Of a stretch of DNA of 57,910 nucleotides, positions 48,664 to 57,910 are shown piece after piece. The stretch is from Burkholderiales bacterium (GTDB lineage Bacteria > Pseudomonadota > Gammaproteobacteria > Burkholderiales > Casimicrobiaceae), in contig JAICKU010000015.1 in the NCBI GenBank assembly GCA_025927765.1, positions 1-57,910 of the forward strand. The letters are read 5' to 3'. A program made the position numbers and the translations under genes. Under the pieces are notes generated by a model. It ran no database searches and was not told the origin of the DNA. It saw nothing but the letters and a program-made list of their open reading frames with translations. Numbering within the stretch: the first letter of the stretch is position 1; each line of letters starts with the position of its first letter.

Positions 48664-49710
48664 CTACGGAAGGTGCTTCACGATGTGCGGCCCGATCGCG
48701 TTGGTCACGATCAGCGGCAACCGTTGCCACATGCGTATCGCGAGCGCGTATTTCGGGTTCTGCGGATTGAGCTCGGGCATCGCACGGCCGCTTTCCAGCC
48801 AGTAATACCAGTGGAGCTGGATCGGTTTCGCGCCCCATTGCGCCTTGAAACGATAGGTTCCGCTGTCAGGGCTGGAGCGTCCGAAGTCGAACGTGCGAAA
48901 GCCCTGCCGGCATGCGTGCTCGAGGACCGTGGCGTAGAGCAGCATGTTCGGGGCGAGCCGATTGAAGCGCTTGTCCGACGCCGCCCATGGGATCTCCAGC
49001 ACCGTGCGGTAGCCGTACAGGAAACCGCCGGCCACGGGAGTCCCGCCCAAGGTCACCACGCAGATCTTCGCATCGTCCGGGAAGACCTCGAGGATCTTCG
49101 CAAAAAAGCGTTTCGCGTAGACGGGTGTGCCGAGATCGCGCATGCACCGCGAGAAGACGGCGTAGAACGCATCGAGATGCTCGCGCCCCCCGACGCTCGC
49201 CACCATCCCTTCTTTCTGCGCGCGCCGGATCTGGCTCCGCAGCTTGGATGGAAACGCCTTCGACAATTCCTCGTAGGTGTCGGGCAACGCGAGGCGCATC
49301 GACACTTTTCGATGACTGGGTAACCACGACGTTTCGACCGGCTGTTCATGCCGGAGCTCGACGTGCTCGGCCTTCAGCGCCTTCGCGTGCTCGACGATCG
49401 AACGCTCGAGCAGCGCGCGCACGTCCGCGGCGTCCGCGATGGGTCCGCCATAGTTCACGAACGGCAGCGATACGAGGAAGCGGCCGAAGCCCCGGCTCGC
49501 GAGCAACACCAGGGGCGCCACGCCGCGGAGCGTCTTTTCGGGCCCTTCGACCTTGACATAACACGTGCGATGCCCAAACGCGTCCTCGATCACGCGCCGC
49601 CAGCCGGCGAGGTGGTAGCCCGACGACGACGCGTTGCCGAGCACGTATGCATCCCACGCGCGCGTGTCGGCTTCGCTTCGCCCCAACAGCGAAGCCTCCC
49701 ATGCGCTCAT
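48664..49710 (-). CDS. FemAB-like peptidyltransferase (GNAT fold)
   Basis: A 348-residue protein of the FemAB family. Visible are [65 protein letters not shown] and a C-terminal [20 protein letters not shown] that is diagnostic for the PEP-CTERM-associated branch. FemAB enzymes transfer amino acids, often from aminoacyl-tRNA, to cell-wall peptides; other branches act on polysaccharide. No exosortase genes are near. The start overlaps the gltX stop by four bases. Confidence 0.82.
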   Translation of the reverse strand: MSAWEASLLGRSEADTRAWDAYVLGNASSSGYHLAGWRRVIEDAFGHRTCYVKVEGPEKTLRGVAPLVLLASRGFGRFLVSLPFVNYGGPIADAADVRALLERSIVEHAKALKAEHVELRHEQPVETSWLPSHRKVSMRLALPDTYEELSKAFPSKLRSQIRRAQKEGMVASVGGREHLDAFYAVFSRCMRDLGTPVYAKRFFAKILEVFPDDAKICVVTLGGTPVAGGFLYGYRTVLEIPWAASDKRFNRLAPNMLLYATVLEHACRQGFRTFDFGRSSPDSGTYRFKAQWGAKPIQLHWYYWLESGRAMPELNPQNPKYALAIRMWQRLPLIVTNAIGPHIVKHLP

Positions 49711-51104
49711 TCGAAGTCCAGCCCGCGTGCCATGCGAGCGCGGGTCGCCTCGCGGCCCACGAGTTCGAGCACCGCGTCGATCGCCGGTGTCTTGAGCGTG
49801 CCCGCGACGAGCGCACGCAGCGGCATCATCAGCTGCGGCGGCTTGAGCTTGTGGCGCGCGGCCGCCGCCTTGATCGTGCTGCCGAGAGTCGCGCGCGCCC
49901 AGTCGATCGTCGCGAACTCGTTGTGGAGCTCGCCGAGCACCGGTCGATTCGCGTCGTTGATCTGCTCGGCGAGCATCGCGGGATCGGGCGCGGGGGCCTC
50001 GTAGAAGTAGCGTGCGGCATCGGCCATCTCGGCGAGCGTGGCCGCGCGATCGCGCAGCAACGCCGCGACGCGCTCGACACCGGGACCGCCGGCGACGTCG
50101 AGCCCGGCCCGCGCGAGGAACGGCTGCAGACGCCGGCCAAGCTCGCCATCGTCGAGGCGCTTCAGATGCTCGTGGTTCAGCCACTTGAGCTTCTCGGGGT
50201 CGAAGCGCGCCGGCGACGGCGTCAGGCCTGCGAGATCGAACCACGCGACGAATTCGTCGACGTCAAAGACTTCGGCGTCGCCGTGCGCCCATCCGAGACG
50301 CGCGAGATAGTTGACGACCGCCTCGGGCACGTAGCCTTCGTCGCGATACTGCAGCACGCCGCGGGCGCCATGCCGCTTCGACAACCGCTCGCCGGTCGGC
50401 GTGAGCACCGTGGGCAGGTGCGCGTACACCGGTGGCGTCGCGGCGAGCGCACGCATGATGTTGATCTGGCGTGGCGTGTTGTTCACGTGATCGTCGCCAC
50501 GGATCACGTGCGTGATGCGCATGTCGACGTCGTCGACGACCACGCAGAAGTTGTACGTCGGCGTGCCGTCGGCGCGCGCGATCACCAGGTCGTCGAGCTC
50601 GCGGTTGGCGATCTCGATGCGGCCCTTGACGGCGTCGTCCCAGGCGACGACGCCATCGTCGGGATTGCGGAACCGATACACGGGTGTCACGCCTTCGGGC
50701 GGCGTCTTGCCCTGCGCGTTCTCCGGACGCCAGCGGCCGTCGTAACGCGGCTTCTCGCCGCGCGCCATCTGCTCGGCGCGCAACTCGTCCAGTTCCTCGG
50801 GCGTGGTATAGCAGCGATAGGCTAGGCCGCGCGCGAGCAGGTCGTCGAGCACTGCGCGGTAGCGATCCATCCGCTGCATCTGGTAATACGGACCCTCGTC
50901 GTAATCGAGGCCGAGCCAGTGCATCGCGTCGACGATCGCCTGCGTCGCCTCGGGCGTCGAGCGCTCGGCATCGGTGTCCTCGATGCGCAGGATGAACGTG
51001 CCGCGGCGGTGGCGCGCGTAGGCCCACGGAAACAGCGCGGAGCGAATGTTGCCGAGATGGAGAAAGCCCGTCGGGCTCGGTGCGAAGCGGGTGCGAACGG
51101 ACAT
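49707..51104 (-). CDS. gltX: Glutamyl-tRNA synthetase
   Basis: A 465-residue class I synthetase. The HIGH-type motif is [15 protein letters not shown] near residue 12 and the KMSKS-type motif is [11 protein letters not shown] near residue 240. [13 protein letters not shown] and [16 protein letters not shown] are conserved. It overlaps the femAB-like start by four bases and the transglutaminase stop by one base, so it is embedded in that gene string. Confidence 0.96.
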   Translation of the reverse strand: MSVRTRFAPSPTGFLHLGNIRSALFPWAYARHRRGTFILRIEDTDAERSTPEATQAIVDAMHWLGLDYDEGPYYQMQRMDRYRAVLDDLLARGLAYRCYTTPEELDELRAEQMARGEKPRYDGRWRPENAQGKTPPEGVTPVYRFRNPDDGVVAWDDAVKGRIEIANRELDDLVIARADGTPTYNFCVVVDDVDMRITHVIRGDDHVNNTPRQINIMRALAATPPVYAHLPTVLTPTGERLSKRHGARGVLQYRDEGYVPEAVVNYLARLGWAHGDAEVFDVDEFVAWFDLAGLTPSPARFDPEKLKWLNHEHLKRLDDGELGRRLQPFLARAGLDVAGGPGVERVAALLRDRAATLAEMADAARYFYEAPAPDPAMLAEQINDANRPVLGELHNEFATIDWARATLGSTIKAAAARHKLKPPQLMMPLRALVAGTLKTPAIDAVLELVGREATRARMARGLDFE

Positions 51105-54100
51105 CAGGCGCGAGGATCGAGAATCGACGATCGGGAGGGCGTCGGCGCAGCGGCAAAGCGCAGGTCGAGCGTGGCGGGCGTCGCCGGATTCGGCGCTTCG
51201 TCGCGCACGTCGAGGCTGCCCGCGCTGTGTGCATGCGGCGAAAACCGTGCGACACGACGCGCTTCCGCTTCATTCGCATTCACCGGAAACGCGTCGTAGC
51301 TCCGGCCGCCCGGATGAACGACATGATAAATGCAGCCGCCGATCGCGCGTCCGAGCAGCCGATCGACGATGTCGAAGCGGAGCGGCGACTGCACGCCGAT
51401 CGTGGGATGCAGCGACGACGGCGGGTTCCACGCCTTGAAGCGCACGCCGGCGACGAACTCACCCGGCAATCCGCTCGGCGTCATCGGCAGCGCACGCCCA
51501 TTGCACGCGATCGCATGCCGCCCGGGAACGAAGCCCGTCGCCTTCGCCTGCAGCCGCTCGACCGACGAATCGACGTAGCGTGCGGTCCCCGCGCGGTGCA
51601 TTTCCTCGCCGAGCACGTGCCAGGGCTCGATCGCCTGCCGCAGCTCCAGCGTCAGGTTGTCGCAGGTGACGCTGCCGAAGCGCGGGAAGCGGAACTCGAC
51701 GAACGCGTCGAACCATTCGCGGGCGAAGGTGTAGCCGTGCGTTGCGAGATCCTCGAGCACGTGCGCGAAGTCGGCGCTCACGAAATGCGGCAGCATCCAC
51801 CGGTCGTGCAGCGCCGTGCCCCACGGCATCAGCGGCGCGCGGTACGGCGCGCGCCAGAAGCGCGCGACGAGCGCACGCAAGAGCAGCATCTGCACGGCGG
51901 CCATTCGCGGATGCGGCGGCATCTCGAACGCGCGGAATTCGAGCAGGCCGAGCCGGCCCGTCGGCGCATCCGGCGAGTACAGCTTGTCGATCGAGAATTC
52001 CGCGCGATGCGTATTGCCGGTGAGGTCGGTCAGCAGGTGACGCAGCAGGCGATCGACAAGGCTTGCGCGCTCGCGAAACGCGTCGAGGTTCGCGGTATCC
52101 GACGCGGGCAGCGGTGGCAACGCGTCGAGCTGCTGGAACGCGATCGCGAGCTCGTAGAGGCGATCGTCGCGCGCCTCGTCGACGCGCGGCGCCTGGCTCG
52201 TCGGCCCGACGAACTGCCCGGAGAACAGGTACGAGAGCGACGGATGGTTCTGCCAGAACGTGACGAGGCTTTGCAGCAGATCCGGGCGTCGCAAAAGCGG
52301 GCTGTCGTCCACGGTGCGGCCGCCGAGCGTCACGTGATTGCCGCCGCCGGTACCCGCATGGCGCCCGTCGAGCATGAACTTCTCGGTCGTGAGGCCGACG
52401 CCGCCCGCCTCCTCGTACAGCACGCGCGTCGTGTCGACGAGGTCGCGCCACGACGATGCGGGCTGCACGTTGACTTCGATCACGCCAGGATCGGGCGTCA
52501 CCAGCAGCGCACGGATCGCGGGGTCACGCGGCGGCGGATAACCGTCCACGAGCACGGGCAGCGCAAGATGAGACGCCAGGGCTTCGACGTGCGCGACGAG
52601 GTCGACGTAATCGTCGACGCGCTCGGTCGGCGGCATGAACACCGCGACGTGACCTGCGCGCATTTCCACGGCGAGTGCCGTGCGCACGCCGAGATCCTGG
52701 GGCAGCGCGGCGAGCGGCAGCCGCAGCCCGAGCGGCGAATCGCCCGCCACCGCGCGCAGACGTCCGTCGCCGGGAAGCCGCCAGGCGGCGCTCTTCCAGC
52801 CGCGCTCGGCCGTTTCACCGTTCGCAGCGAGCGGCATCACGTAGCCGATCGCCACGTCCCACCCGGGGCTCGCAGGTTCGTACGCGGTCGCCACGTTGCC
52901 GACGGGCACGCCGAGCGCGTCGGCGAGCCTCTCGATGAAGCGGCGCGCGTCGTCGAGCGTGCGCGCGCCGGGCGCGCGTGGATCGGCCAGCAGCTGTTCG
53001 TCGCGCCACAGCGCGCGCCCATCGGCGCGCCAGTACAGCCCGAGCGCCCAGCGCGGCAGCGCCTCGCCCGGATACCACTTGCCCTGCCCCTCGTGCAGCA
53101 AACCCGTCGGCGCGAAGCGGGCCTTCAGCCGGCGAACCAGCGCATCTGCGCGTTCGCGCTTCGCGGGGGACAGCGCGGTCGTATTCCACTCGGGCGCGTC
53201 GACGTCGTCGACCGCGACGAACGTCGGTTCGCCGCCGTGCGTCAGCCGCACGTCGAGTCGCGCAAGGTCCGCGTCGACCGTCTCGCCGAGCGCGATGATC
53301 GCCTGCCATTGCGCGTCGCTATACGGGCGCGTGACGCGCGCCTGCTCGGCGAGGCGCGTGACCTGCATCGCGAAGTCGAATTCGACGTTGGCGACATCGG
53401 CAAGGCCCGTGATCGGCGCCGCACTGCCGGGACTCGCGGTGCACGCGAGCGGCAGGTGGCCTTCGCCGGCCAGCAGGCCCGACGTCGCGTCGAGGCCGAT
53501 CCAGCCTGCGCCGGGAACGTAGGCCTCGGCCCATGCGTGAAGGTCGGTGAAGTCGCGCGTGAGCGCCGCCGGAGCATCACGTGGCGCCTCATCGGGAACG
53601 AGCTGGATCAGGTAGCCCGATGCGAAGCGCGCCGCGATGCCGAGGCGCCGGAGGATCTGCACTTCGAGCCACGCCGAATCGCGGCACGAGCCACGCGCGA
53701 GCGCGAGCGTTTCGGTGGGCGGTTGCACGCCCGGCTCCATCCGCAGCACGTACGCGATGTCGTCCTTGATCTTCTGGTTGACGCGCACGAGCGCGTCGAC
53801 CGTGGGCATCGATGTCAGCGCTGCGCGCAGCCGCCCGACGTACGCGTCGAGCGCATCCCCGCTCTCGTCGCGCTCGAGAAACGGCGCCAGCTCCTTGGCG
53901 AGCGACGGGGCATATGCGAAGGCGAACGTCTCGGCGTACGGCTCGACGAAGAAATCGAACGGGTTCTGCACGGCGAGCTCCGCGACGAGGTCGACGGTGA
54001 CATCGAGCATTCGCGTGCGCTCGGGAAACACCACGCGCGCAACGTGGTTGCCGTACGGATCCTGTTGCCAATTGATGAAATGCGCGCGCGGCTCGATTGC

Positions 54101-54229
54101 GAGCGCATACGCGAGGATCGGCGTGCGGCAGTGCGGTGCGGGGCGCAGCCGGATTTCGTGCGGCGACAACGCGACGTCGCGGTCGTAGCGATAGGTCGTG
54201 CGATGCGTGAGCGCGACGCGGATGGGCAT
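51104..54229 (-). CDS. Transglutaminase-like / DUF2126 protein
   Basis: A 1041-residue two-part protein. Residues 1-300 are a bacterial transglutaminase-like domain with a Cys-His-Asp triad visible at Cys182 ([11 protein letters not shown]), His231 (DLHAWAEAY) and Asp247 (GLDATSG). The rest is DUF2126: [34 protein letters not shown] and a late [20 protein letters not shown]. It belongs to the gene set with alpha-E, circularly permuted ATP-grasp and Anbu, thought to make or process a peptide. It may act as a peptidase or crosslinker; not shown. Confidence 0.9.
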   Translation of the reverse strand: MPIRVALTHRTTYRYDRDVALSPHEIRLRPAPHCRTPILAYALAIEPRAHFINWQQDPYGNHVARVVFPERTRMLDVTVDLVAELAVQNPFDFFVEPYAETFAFAYAPSLAKELAPFLERDESGDALDAYVGRLRAALTSMPTVDALVRVNQKIKDDIAYVLRMEPGVQPPTETLALARGSCRDSAWLEVQILRRLGIAARFASGYLIQLVPDEAPRDAPAALTRDFTDLHAWAEAYVPGAGWIGLDATSGLLAGEGHLPLACTASPGSAAPITGLADVANVEFDFAMQVTRLAEQARVTRPYSDAQWQAIIALGETVDADLARLDVRLTHGGEPTFVAVDDVDAPEWNTTALSPAKRERADALVRRLKARFAPTGLLHEGQGKWYPGEALPRWALGLYWRADGRALWRDEQLLADPRAPGARTLDDARRFIERLADALGVPVGNVATAYEPASPGWDVAIGYVMPLAANGETAERGWKSAAWRLPGDGRLRAVAGDSPLGLRLPLAALPQDLGVRTALAVEMRAGHVAVFMPPTERVDDYVDLVAHVEALASHLALPVLVDGYPPPRDPAIRALLVTPDPGVIEVNVQPASSWRDLVDTTRVLYEEAGGVGLTTEKFMLDGRHAGTGGGNHVTLGGRTVDDSPLLRRPDLLQSLVTFWQNHPSLSYLFSGQFVGPTSQAPRVDEARDDRLYELAIAFQQLDALPPLPASDTANLDAFRERASLVDRLLRHLLTDLTGNTHRAEFSIDKLYSPDAPTGRLGLLEFRAFEMPPHPRMAAVQMLLLRALVARFWRAPYRAPLMPWGTALHDRWMLPHFVSADFAHVLEDLATHGYTFAREWFDAFVEFRFPRFGSVTCDNLTLELRQAIEPWHVLGEEMHRAGTARYVDSSVERLQAKATGFVPGRHAIACNGRALPMTPSGLPGEFVAGVRFKAWNPPSSLHPTIGVQSPLRFDIVDRLLGRAIGGCIYHVVHPGGRSYDAFPVNANEAEARRVARFSPHAHSAGSLDVRDEAPNPATPATLDLRFAAAPTPSRSSILDPRA

Positions 54230-54258
54230 GCCGAAGGCAGGAACCAGGGATCGGGACT

Positions 54259-54366
54259 CAGGGGCCAGGGGGCATCGCGGCGCCGCACACGCGCAGACGT
54301 CGTCTTGGCTTCACGAAAGCGCTTGCATGACGCGGGCGCAGCCGGGTCCCTGAATCCTGGCCCCTG
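54259..54366. repeat. Inverted intergenic repeat between Anbu and transglutaminase genes
   Basis: CAGGGGCCAGG (54259-54269) and its complement CCTGGCCCCTG (54356-54366) flank 86 bases, inside a 147-base gap. The arms extend imperfectly on both sides (GGGACTCAGG; GGGTCCCTGAAT). The spacer shows no reading frame. It could fold as a long hairpin in the operon mRNA. Confidence 0.5.
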
Positions 54367-54376
54367 CCCCCGCCGT

Positions 54377-55108
54377 TCACAACCAATCCGGATCCGGCAG
54401 TTGCGCGAAGACCCGCCGCAACCCCTCGCCCCACTGGTGATGGATCAGCTGGAAATACGGATCGAATTCCTGGATGCGCCGCTGCAGCGCGACCTGGAGG
54501 CTGCCGGTTTCGTACACGAGCAGGTCGATCGGCAGGCCGACCGAAATGTTCGAGCGCATCGTCGAATCGAACGACACGATCACGCACTTCGTCGCGTCGA
54601 GCAGCGTGGTGCCGCGATGCACGACGCGGTCGATCACCGGCTTGCCGTACTTCGATTCGCCGATCTGAAAGTAGCAGGTGTCGGGCGTGGCCTCGATGAA
54701 GTTGCCCTCGCTGTACACCTCGAAAAGCCGCGACTGCTCGCCCTGCACCTGCCCGCCGACGATGAAGTTCGCCGACGCGTCGATGTTGTTCTGCAGCATG
54801 TACGGGCCGTCGCGCGCGCGCACTTCGCGCAGCGCATCGCCAAGCAGCCGCGCGACCTCGTACATGGACTTCGCCGTCCAGATGTTGACGTCGGACTCGC
54901 CGCTTCGCGCCTGCTGCTCGAGGATGTTGATCGCGTTCTGCGTGACCGACAGGTTGCCCGACGACAGCGTGACGACCACCCGGTCCTTGTCGCGCGCGAA
55001 CACGCGCATCTTGGAGAAGCGCGCGATGTGGTCGACACCGGCGTTGGTGCGCGAGTCGGACGCGAAGATCATGCCGGCGTCCAGCGACATGGCCACGCAA
55101 TAGGTCAT
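54377..55108 (-). CDS. Anbu, proteasome-like Ntn peptidase
   Basis: A 243-residue Ntn-hydrolase of the Anbu family (ancestral beta subunit), related to HslV and proteasome beta. The start MTYCVAMSLDAGMIFASDSR puts Thr2 as the nucleophile after methionine removal. TNAGVDHIARFSKMRVF, VVTLSSGNLSVTQNAI and FIVGGQVQGEQSRLFEVYSE match the family. An upstream in-frame ATG at 55177 is rejected because it would bury Thr2. Anbu assembles into open rings; its substrate is unknown. Confidence 0.93.
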   Translation of the reverse strand: MTYCVAMSLDAGMIFASDSRTNAGVDHIARFSKMRVFARDKDRVVVTLSSGNLSVTQNAINILEQQARSGESDVNIWTAKSMYEVARLLGDALREVRARDGPYMLQNNIDASANFIVGGQVQGEQSRLFEVYSEGNFIEATPDTCYFQIGESKYGKPVIDRVVHRGTTLLDATKCVIVSFDSTMRSNISVGLPIDLLVYETGSLQVALQRRIQEFDPYFQLIHHQWGEGLRRVFAQLPDPDWL

Positions 55109-55177
55109 GAGAAGGAAGATCAGGAAACCACGGCAGACCGATGAGTTTACGGGATATCGAAACGCGGGCGCTGGCAA

Positions 55178-56134
55178 TCAGTGCGCCGGGGCGAAGAAGG
55201 TCCTGCTCACTTCGTCGCCAAGGTGCGAAATATGTTCCAGGAACGCCATCAGGTATTCGTGCAAGCCGAACGCCATGATTTCGTCGGTTTGCGCGTACTC
55301 GAGTCGCGCGTGCATCTCGCCCGCCTGTCGCACGAGCGCATCGCTTTGCGGCGTGCACAGCAGCGCCAGCGTGTCGTGGATGAAGCGCATGCAGCTCCGC
55401 AGCGAGCGCGGCATGTCCGCGCGCAGGATCAGCAGTTCGGCGATGCGCCTCGGCGCGATCACGTCGCTGTAGATCTTGCGGTACGACTCGAACGCCGACA
55501 CCGACTGCAGCAGCGACGCCCACTGGTAGTAGTCGACGGCGCCGCCGACGTCGGCGACCGACGGCAGCAGGATGTGATACTTCGTGTCGAGGATGCGCGC
55601 CGTGTTGTCGGCGCGTTCCATGTGCGTGCCGAGCCGGATGAAGTGGTACGCCTCGTCGCGCAGCATGGTGCCGAACGTGACGCCGCGAAACAGGTGCGAG
55701 CGCATCTTCACCCAGTCGAGGAAATCCGACACGCCGCGCGACTGGATGCGCTCGTAATCGAACGCGCGCATCTCGAGCCACGTTGCGTTCAGGTCCTCGT
55801 ACATCTCGGAGGTGATGGCGCCACGCACCGTGCGCGCCGATTCGCGGGCCGCCTGCAGGCACGCGAGGATCGACGACGGGTTCGCCGGATCGAGGATCAT
55901 GAAGCGCAGCGCGTGCTCGGGCGTGATCTCCGGGTAGCGCTCGTAGTAGCCGGTCGCGAGGCCCAGCGTGATCAGCGGTACCGACCACGGATGCACCCAT
56001 GCGAGCCCGGGATCGCCCACTTCGTACGGCAGCAGCGACGTGCGGTACGTCACGTCGAGGAGCCGCGCCGTGTTCTCCGCCCGCTCGATGTGCCGCGCAA
56101 TCCAGTAGAGCTCGTTCGCGTGGCGGCTCAGCAC
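55178..56134 (-). CDS. Alpha-E domain protein (DUF403)
   Basis: A 318-residue all-helical protein starting at a GTG. It begins LSRHANELYWIARHIERAEN and repeats the pattern at LGTHMERADNTARILD, the conserved ER/E motifs that named alpha-E. WLEMRAFDYERI and MRSHLFRGVTFGTML are also typical. It overlaps the ATP-grasp gene by seven bases. Alpha-E proteins almost always pair with circularly permuted ATP-grasp enzymes, perhaps to hold the peptide product. Confidence 0.92.
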   Translation of the reverse strand: MLSRHANELYWIARHIERAENTARLLDVTYRTSLLPYEVGDPGLAWVHPWSVPLITLGLATGYYERYPEITPEHALRFMILDPANPSSILACLQAARESARTVRGAITSEMYEDLNATWLEMRAFDYERIQSRGVSDFLDWVKMRSHLFRGVTFGTMLRDEAYHFIRLGTHMERADNTARILDTKYHILLPSVADVGGAVDYYQWASLLQSVSAFESYRKIYSDVIAPRRIAELLILRADMPRSLRSCMRFIHDTLALLCTPQSDALVRQAGEMHARLEYAQTDEIMAFGLHEYLMAFLEHISHLGDEVSRTFFAPAH

Positions 56135-57654
56135 CGCCCGTCCTCGTCGGACGCGAGCACCCAGGTGTCCTTCGTGCCCCCGCCCTGCGACGAATTGACG
56201 ACGAGCGAGCCTGGACGCAACGCTACGCGCGTCAGGCCACCCGGCACGAGGCGCACTTCACGGCCGGCGAGCACGTAGGGGCGAAGATCGATGTGGCGGG
56301 CGGAGAGGTCCCCGTCCGCGAACGTCGGCGACGTCGACAGCGCGAGCGCCGGCTGCGCGATGTAGCACGCAGGGTCGGCGAGGATGCGCGCGCGAAATGC
56401 TTCGCGCTCGGCTTTCGTCGACGCCGGTCCCACCAGCATGCCGTAGCCGCCCGCGCCGTGCACTTCCTTGACGACCAGTTCGGGCAGGCGCGCCAGTGCC
56501 TGCGAACGGTCGTCGTCGCGCGCAAGATCGAGCGTGGGCACGCTCGCGAGCAGCGGCCCCTCCGACAGGTAGAAGCGAATGATGTCGGGCACGTACGGAT
56601 AGAGCGACTTGTCGTCGGCCACGCCGGCGCCGATCGCATTGGCGAGCGTGACGCGCCCCGCGCGGTACGCGGCGAAGAGCCCGGGCACGCCGAGCCGCGA
56701 ATCGGGGCGGAACGCGAGCGGGTCGAGGAAGTCGTCCTCGACGCGCCGGTAGATCACGTGCACGCGCTCACGGCCGCGCGTCGTACGCATGTACACCGTG
56801 TCGTTCTGCACGAAGAGGTCCTGCCCCTCGACGAGCACGACGCCCATCTGCTGCGCGAGGAACGCGTGCTCGAAGTACGCCGAATTGAACGGGCCCGGCG
56901 TCATGACCGCCACGGTCGGCCGCTCGATGCCGCCGGGCGCGACCGCGTGCAGCGTTTCGAGCAGCGCGTCGGGGTAGTGCTGGATCGCACGGATCGATTG
57001 CGACGCGAAGAGCTCGGGGAAGAGCCGCATCATCATCTTGCGGTTCTCGAGCATGTACGACACGCCCGAGGGCACGCGCAGGTTGTCCTCGAGCACACAG
57101 AATTCGCCGGTCGGCAGGCGCACGACGTCGATGCCGGCGACGTGCGCGTAGATGCCGAGCGGCACGTCGACGCCGACCATTTCGGGCCGGTACTGCCTGT
57201 TGTCGAGCACGCGCCCGGGCGGCACGACCCCAGCGCGCAGGATCGCCTGATCGTGGTAGATGTCGTGCAGGAACAGGTTCAGCGCGCGCACGCGCTGCGT
57301 GAGACCCGCTTCGAGCGTGTGCCACTCGTGTGCTGCGATGATCCGCGGCACGAGGTCGAACGGAATCAATCGCTCGGTGCCGGCGTCTTCACCGTCCACG
57401 GCGAACGTGATGCCCACGCGATGAAACAGGCGCTCGGCCTCTTCGCGCTTTTGCGCCATGCGCTCGGGCGGCGTGCGCTCGAGCCAGTCGGCGAACGCCC
57501 GGTAGTGGGCGCGCACCTGTCCATCGGGGCCCCGCATCTCGTCATAGGGGGCGGAGGACAACGCGGATACAACAGGGGAATCGGTCAGGGCATGCAAAGG
57601 ATGGGCCAGACAGGGAAAAGCGTGTCGAAACAAGCAGCGACGCGGGGGCGCCAC
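56128..57654 (-). CDS. Circularly permuted ATP-grasp peptide ligase
   Basis: About 508 residues if the GTG at 57654 is used; a TTG at 57561 or the ATG at residue 40 are alternatives, since homology begins near SAPYDEMRGPDGQVRAHYRA. Family features are FDLVPRIIAAHEWHTLEAGL, FLHDIYHDQAILRAGVVP, EDNLRVPSGVSYMLENRKMM, GIGAGV-like glycine loops and the C-terminal VALRPGSLVVNSSQGGGTKD. The family is predicted to make amide bonds from amino acids or peptides. It is first in the six-gene minus-strand string. Confidence 0.9.
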   Translation of the reverse strand: MAPPRRCLFRHAFPCLAHPLHALTDSPVVSALSSAPYDEMRGPDGQVRAHYRAFADWLERTPPERMAQKREEAERLFHRVGITFAVDGEDAGTERLIPFDLVPRIIAAHEWHTLEAGLTQRVRALNLFLHDIYHDQAILRAGVVPPGRVLDNRQYRPEMVGVDVPLGIYAHVAGIDVVRLPTGEFCVLEDNLRVPSGVSYMLENRKMMMRLFPELFASQSIRAIQHYPDALLETLHAVAPGGIERPTVAVMTPGPFNSAYFEHAFLAQQMGVVLVEGQDLFVQNDTVYMRTTRGRERVHVIYRRVEDDFLDPLAFRPDSRLGVPGLFAAYRAGRVTLANAIGAGVADDKSLYPYVPDIIRFYLSEGPLLASVPTLDLARDDDRSQALARLPELVVKEVHGAGGYGMLVGPASTKAEREAFRARILADPACYIAQPALALSTSPTFADGDLSARHIDLRPYVLAGREVRLVPGGLTRVALRPGSLVVNSSQGGGTKDTWVLASDEDGRC

Positions 57655-57684
57655 GGCGCCGGCGGGGTCTCAGGAGGGGGAACG

Positions 57685-57756
57685 ATGCCAGTTTTGCACC
57701 GCGTCGATGCCGAAGTGTCCTGGACAGCGTTTGTCAAAGTGATGGCGTCGGTTTGA
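57685..57756 (+). CDS. Possible 23-codon open frame
   Basis: A short frame (MPVLHRVDAEVSWTAFVKVM, then ASV) lies antisense to the leader of the ATP-grasp gene. AGGAGGGGG four bases before its ATG is a strong ribosome site. Nothing else supports it: no homologue known to me, and it ends in the tRNA-Val promoter. It could be chance. Confidence 0.2.
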   Translation: MPVLHRVDAEVSWTAFVKVMASV

Positions 57757-57781
57757 ACTGCCCTCCCGGGTATGGTTAAAT
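57753..57781 (+). promoter_or_regulatory. Promoter of tRNA-Val
   Basis: TTGAAC (57753-57758) and TTAAAT (57776-57781) are separated by 17 bases and lie 23 bases before the tRNA, a good sigma-70 match. Confidence 0.7.
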
Positions 57782-57804
57782 CGCGGCTCCTGTCTGGGTT
57801 CGCG

Positions 57805-57879
57805 GGGCGGTTAGCTCAGCGGTAGAGCACTGCCTTCACACGGCAGGGGTCACTGGTTCGAACCCAGTATCGCCCACCA
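57805..57879 (+). tRNA. tRNA-Val (CAC)
   Basis: A complete cloverleaf: acceptor GGGCGGT with ATCGCCC (one G-T pair), anticodon stem CTGCC/GGCAG with loop TTCACAC giving CAC, T-arm ACTGG-TTCGAAC-CCAGT, and encoded CCA. A GTTAC/GTAAC inverted repeat follows at the window edge. Confidence 0.96.
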
Positions 57880-57910
57880 CATGAACCAAGGGGTTACGCG
57901 CGAGTGTAAC

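Noticed and set aside
49707-51104. Non-discriminating or truncated gltX paralogue (GluQ-type)
   Set aside because: Length (465) and the full anticodon-binding C-terminal half fit a true GltX, not the short Glu-Q-tRNA synthetase.
51080-55144. Plus-strand open frame of more than 1350 codons
   Set aside because: It is the antisense of the transglutaminase, Anbu and gltX ends; composition is typical of antisense frames in GC-rich DNA.
57805-57910. Integration site (att) at tRNA-Val
   Set aside because: tRNA genes are common att sites, but only 31 bases follow and no integrase or duplicated 3' end is visible.

Overview
The window is about 58 kb of gene-dense, high-GC bacterial chromosome. The gene families and orders point to a betaproteobacterium, probably Burkholderiales-like: pyrG-kdsA-eno-ftsB, ribF-ileS-lspA-ispH, ppsA beside an XRE regulator with rnm-ppsR, and a DUF2069 membrane protein. 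That placement is an inference from gene content; there is no rRNA or other marker to fix it. No phage, integrase, transposase, CRISPR array or replication origin was seen. Most of the window is core or common accessory chromosome.

Layout. 1-3.9 kb: the 5' end of a secreted protein, a DUF3592 membrane protein, a YbaK-type deacylase, and an MFS exporter followed by its ArsR-type regulator. 3.9-10.3 kb (minus strand): an NMT1/THI5-type ABC transporter with an embedded polysaccharide deacetylase, a CobW GTPase that lacks a normal start codon, and an LVIVD-repeat protein. 10.3-14.4 kb (plus): apt, a NUDIX hydrolase overlapping an alpha/beta hydrolase, a PilZ-like protein and DUF2069. 14.4-19.6 kb (minus): ribF-ileS-lspA-ispH. 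19.7-23.1 kb: a small four-cysteine protein, a degenerate J-domain protein and a molybdopterin oxidoreductase. 23.1-27.5 kb: a LexA-like repressor divergent from a DnaQ/GIY-YIG nuclease across a palindromic operator, then an M20 peptidase divergent from an SrkA-type kinase. 27.6-32.1 kb: ligD-ku-histidine phosphatase (non-homologous end joining). 32.2-37.2 kb: four exported or propeller-like proteins of unknown role. 37.3-38.7 kb: tRNA-Ala, tRNA-Glu, an SDR and a YgfX-like protein. 38.8-43.5 kb: ppsA, an XRE regulator, RNase AM and the PEP synthase regulator ppsR. 43.5-48.5 kb (minus): pyrG-kdsA-eno-ftsB and a TrmH-type methyltransferase. 48.7-57.7 kb (minus): a run of six genes, namely circularly permuted ATP-grasp, alpha-E, Anbu proteasome-like peptidase, transglutaminase/DUF2126, gltX and a FemAB-like transferase. 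A tRNA-Val closes the window.

Two loci deserve most attention. The first is the LexA-like locus: a perfect 16-bp palindrome containing GAAC-N4-GTTC fills the spacer of a near-consensus promoter, and the divergent neighbour is a Cho-like nuclease. This suggests a damage-responsive module using an operator unlike the usual proteobacterial CTGT-N8-ACAG box. The second is the Anbu/ATP-grasp/alpha-E/transglutaminase cluster. The core cluster is a known but poorly understood predicted peptide-synthesis and processing system. Here it runs by 1- and 4-base overlaps into gltX and a FemAB-like gene, a family that can use aminoacyl-tRNA as donor.

Several short sequence oddities sit at gene boundaries: repeat-derived codons at the start of the DUF2069 gene, a 14-bp tandem duplication of the kdsA 3' end, GGGTC-type palindromes at the ppsA and ftsB stop codons, and an AT-rich stretch of unusual codons inside ppsA.
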